A stretch of DNA of 7,992 bases from Thermomicrobiaceae bacterium (GTDB lineage: Bacteria > Chloroflexota > Chloroflexia > Thermomicrobiales > Thermomicrobiaceae): positions 1 to 7,992 of the forward strand of contig SLFF01000012.1 of the NCBI GenBank assembly GCA_007124395.1, read 5' to 3'. A program made the translations under genes and the position numbers. Below the pieces are notes generated by a model, which was not told the origin of the DNA, ran no database searches, and saw only the letters and a list, made by a program, of their open reading frames with translations. Shown here piece by piece: positions 6,428 to 7,992 of this stretch (position 1 is its first letter; each line of letters begins with the position of its first letter).

Positions 6428-6430
6428 GTG

Positions 6431-6453
6431 TCCGTACACTATGAATGTACGGA
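6431..6453. repeat. 8-bp perfect inverted repeat overlapping the ftsK ribosome binding site
   Basis: TCCGTACA (6431-6438) and TGTACGGA (6446-6453) are exact inverse complements separated by 7 nt (CTATGAA). The right arm contains the first three bases of the GGAGGGG ribosome binding site of ftsK. The element could be a dimeric repressor operator at the transcription start. On a longer read-through transcript it could be a hairpin that masks the ribosome binding site. It is not followed by a T-run, so it is not an intrinsic terminator. Confidence 0.5.
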
Positions 6454-6457
6454 GGGG
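6451..6457 (+). promoter_or_regulatory. Ribosome binding site of ftsK
   Basis: GGAGGGG at 6451-6457 precedes ATG 6461 by 3-5 nt, depending on which GGAGG or GAGGGG register pairs with 16S rRNA. It is the strongest site near the beginning of the open frame and fixes the start. Confidence 0.65.
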
Positions 6458-6460
6458 TAA

Positions 6461-7992
6461 ATGGCAGCTCGGGCGACTCAGGCGAAGCGAACGTCGCAGA
6501 AAACAAGCAAAAAGTCACAGAGTTCCGGGACGTCCGCGACGTCCACGCTCAGTGCTACCGGTCGTCGGGTCACAGGCTGGTTCGGTGGTGTCGAAACTCC
6601 GGATGCAGTGCGCCGTGAAGTCGCCGCAGTTCTGGCGATTACCGGGATGGCACTGATCATTCTTGCACTCTACGTTCCGGGCACGGGCTCCGCACTGGAG
6701 ATACTCGGTTCCGGTCTGCGGTCGCTCTTTGGTCAGGCTTCGTTTCTCGTGCCGCTGGCCTGTATCTGGCTGGCCGGTGAGGCGCTGTTCAGCACCAGTG
6801 AAGGGGCCAGACGTCGCCGCACCATTGGGTTCGTCCTCGCATCGATCTCAGTTGTTTCGTTCTTCCACATGATTGGTGCGCCAAACGGCTATCTTGGAGG
6901 CGGGCACTTCGGCGCCGGTTTTGCCGAGATGGTCAAGCTGATCGTTGGCGAGATTGGTACCGGGATCATCATGATGAGCGTCGGTATTGTCGGTCTGTAC
7001 TATCTCACCGGGGTCGACGCGATCGGGGCCGCGAAAGCCTGGCGTGAGCGCCGAGCAGCAGCCCGTGCGGCACGTGAGGCCCAGGCAGCGCATACCCCGA
7101 TCGAGGCGAAGAGTCGCCCTGCTAGCCCAAAGAAGCTCAAATCTGGTTCTGAGGCCCCACTCAGCGGCGATGTCATCCAACAGGAAGAACCAGCCAGCAA
7201 ACCGGTCATCAATGTTCCAAAAGCGGCGAAGGCACGAAAGCCAGCCAAAGTTGGTTCGAAGAAGGATGGAACCGCCGAAGATCTCGATGGCACCGAGATT
7301 CCGGCAGGCCCGAAACCGTTGCCGGATATCGAACAACTGGCGCTCTACGAGGGCGGCACCCCGGATCAATCCGAGCTCCAGAGTAAAGCGGAGCTCATCG
7401 AAGAGACGCTGGAAAATTTCAAGGTCAGCGCATCGGTTCGGGAAGTACATCCGGGACCGGCGGTAACCCTCTTCACGCTGAAACCGGGTCCTGGCGTCAA
7501 GGTTCGCAAGATTACTGAGCTTCAGAATGACCTGGCACTGGCTCTCGCCGCTCCGTCGATCCGGATCGAAGCCCCCGTTCCGGGAATGGCGCGTGTCGGC
7601 GTGGAGATCCCGAACGAAACCGTCCATACGGTTGGACTTCGTGAGACGATCGAATCGAGCGACTTCCTGAACGCCAAAGCGAAACTCCCGCTGGCTCTGG
7701 GTCGCGATGTCAACGGCAGTTATCGGGTGTCAGACCTCACGAAGATGCCGCACCTGCTGATCGCTGGCTCCACCGGGTCGGGTAAGTCGGTCTGTATCAA
7801 CGGAATCATCGCTACGTTCCTGGCCACTAATCCGCCAGAGGACCTGCAGATGGTGATGATCGACCCGAAGATGGTGGAGCTTGTCGGATTCAACGGCGTG
7901 CCGCATCTCAAGGGGCCTGTGGTCACCGAGATGGACAAGGTTGTCTCGGCGCTGAAGATGGTGCTGCGAGAGATGGAAGATCGCTACCAGCG
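6461..7992 (+). CDS. ftsK: DNA translocase FtsK/SpoIIIE (partial, C-terminus beyond window)
   Basis: This membrane-anchored hexameric DNA pump clears and segregates chromosomes at the division septum. The frame is open for 510 codons from ATG 6461 to the window edge. A basic, Ser/Thr-rich N-terminus (1-50) is followed by four hydrophobic segments (about 54-72, 90-110, 121-140 and 161-182), the usual FtsK/SpoIIIE anchor. A charged Ala/Lys/Pro-rich linker runs to about 310. The alpha domain follows (about 318-395). The start of the RecA-like motor shows Walker A AGSTGSGKS (435-443) and Walker B MVMIDPKMVEL with D468, then VPHLKGPVV and EMEDRY. The rest of the ATPase and the DNA-reading gamma domain are outside the window, so their presence is unknown. 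The 69-nt gap from the glycosylase holds a possible promoter and a strong dyad, suggesting at least partly independent control. Confidence 0.95.
   Translation, partial: MAARATQAKRTSQKTSKKSQSSGTSATSTLSATGRRVTGWFGGVETPDAVRREVAAVLAITGMALIILALYVPGTGSALEILGSGLRSLFGQASFLVPLACIWLAGEALFSTSEGARRRRTIGFVLASISVVSFFHMIGAPNGYLGGGHFGAGFAEMVKLIVGEIGTGIIMMSVGIVGLYYLTGVDAIGAAKAWRERRAAARAAREAQAAHTPIEAKSRPASPKKLKSGSEAPLSGDVIQQEEPASKPVINVPKAAKARKPAKVGSKKDGTAEDLDGTEIPAGPKPLPDIEQLALYEGGTPDQSELQSKAELIEETLENFKVSASVREVHPGPAVTLFTLKPGPGVKVRKITELQNDLALALAAPSIRIEAPVPGMARVGVEIPNETVHTVGLRETIESSDFLNAKAKLPLALGRDVNGSYRVSDLTKMPHLLIAGSTGSGKSVCINGIIATFLATNPPEDLQMVMIDPKMVELVGFNGVPHLKGPVVTEMDKVVSALKMVLREMEDRYQ

Noticed and set aside
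6426..6656. Plus-strand 76-codon open frame overlapping the start of ftsK
   Set aside because: It is in another frame of the ftsK N-terminal coding region, it starts inside the predicted promoter, and it has no ribosome binding site.
6848..7627. A 259-codon open frame on the minus strand opposite ftsK
   Set aside because: It lies wholly antisense to the well-conserved FtsK frame, has no recognisable motif, and such shadow frames are common in GC-rich coding DNA.

Overview
The window is a tightly packed, moderately high-GC bacterial chromosomal segment. It carries DNA replication, repair and chromosome-handling genes, with no sign of mobile elements, RNA genes or CRISPR arrays. NAD-dependent DNA ligase, a fused DnaQ-type exonuclease/UvrC-like nuclease, a family 4 Fe-S uracil-DNA glycosylase and a four-helix SpoIIIE/FtsK translocase are all bacterial. 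The DnaQ-UvrC fusion (compare Rv2191 of Mycobacterium tuberculosis) and the general gene style point to Actinobacteriota or Chloroflexota. I lean towards a Thermomicrobia-like Chloroflexota, but only weakly, since no rRNA or lineage marker is present.

Layout. On the minus strand, ligA (2145-100) is followed after 30 nt by the first 23 codons of an unidentified gene (69 to the window edge), probably in the same operon. A 147-base divergent control region (2146-2292) holds back-to-back promoters for ligA (minus) and for the plus-strand genes. The plus strand then carries the DnaQ-UvrC fusion (start best placed at GTG 2293, end 4227), a phosphohexomutase-family protein (4332-5729), the uracil-DNA glycosylase (5783-6391) and ftsK (6461 to beyond the window). 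The 104-, 53- and 69-base gaps between plus-strand genes show no convincing terminator. There may be read-through, with a further promoter in front of ftsK. No gene-free stretch exceeds 300 bases.

How the genes relate. LigA seals nicks left by repair and replication. The DnaQ-UvrC protein could incise beside bulky lesions and resect the end. The glycosylase removes uracil, and its C-terminus (QMKLF after an acidic tail) looks like a sliding-clamp-binding peptide. FtsK moves and segregates DNA at division.

The odd member is the phosphohexomutase-like protein. The fold is recognisable from end to end, but the catalytic serine loop, the metal-binding DGDADR loop and the phosphate-binding SGTEP loop have all been replaced in frame by unrelated residues. 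It reads as a pseudoenzyme embedded among DNA repair genes and is the best candidate here for an undescribed function.
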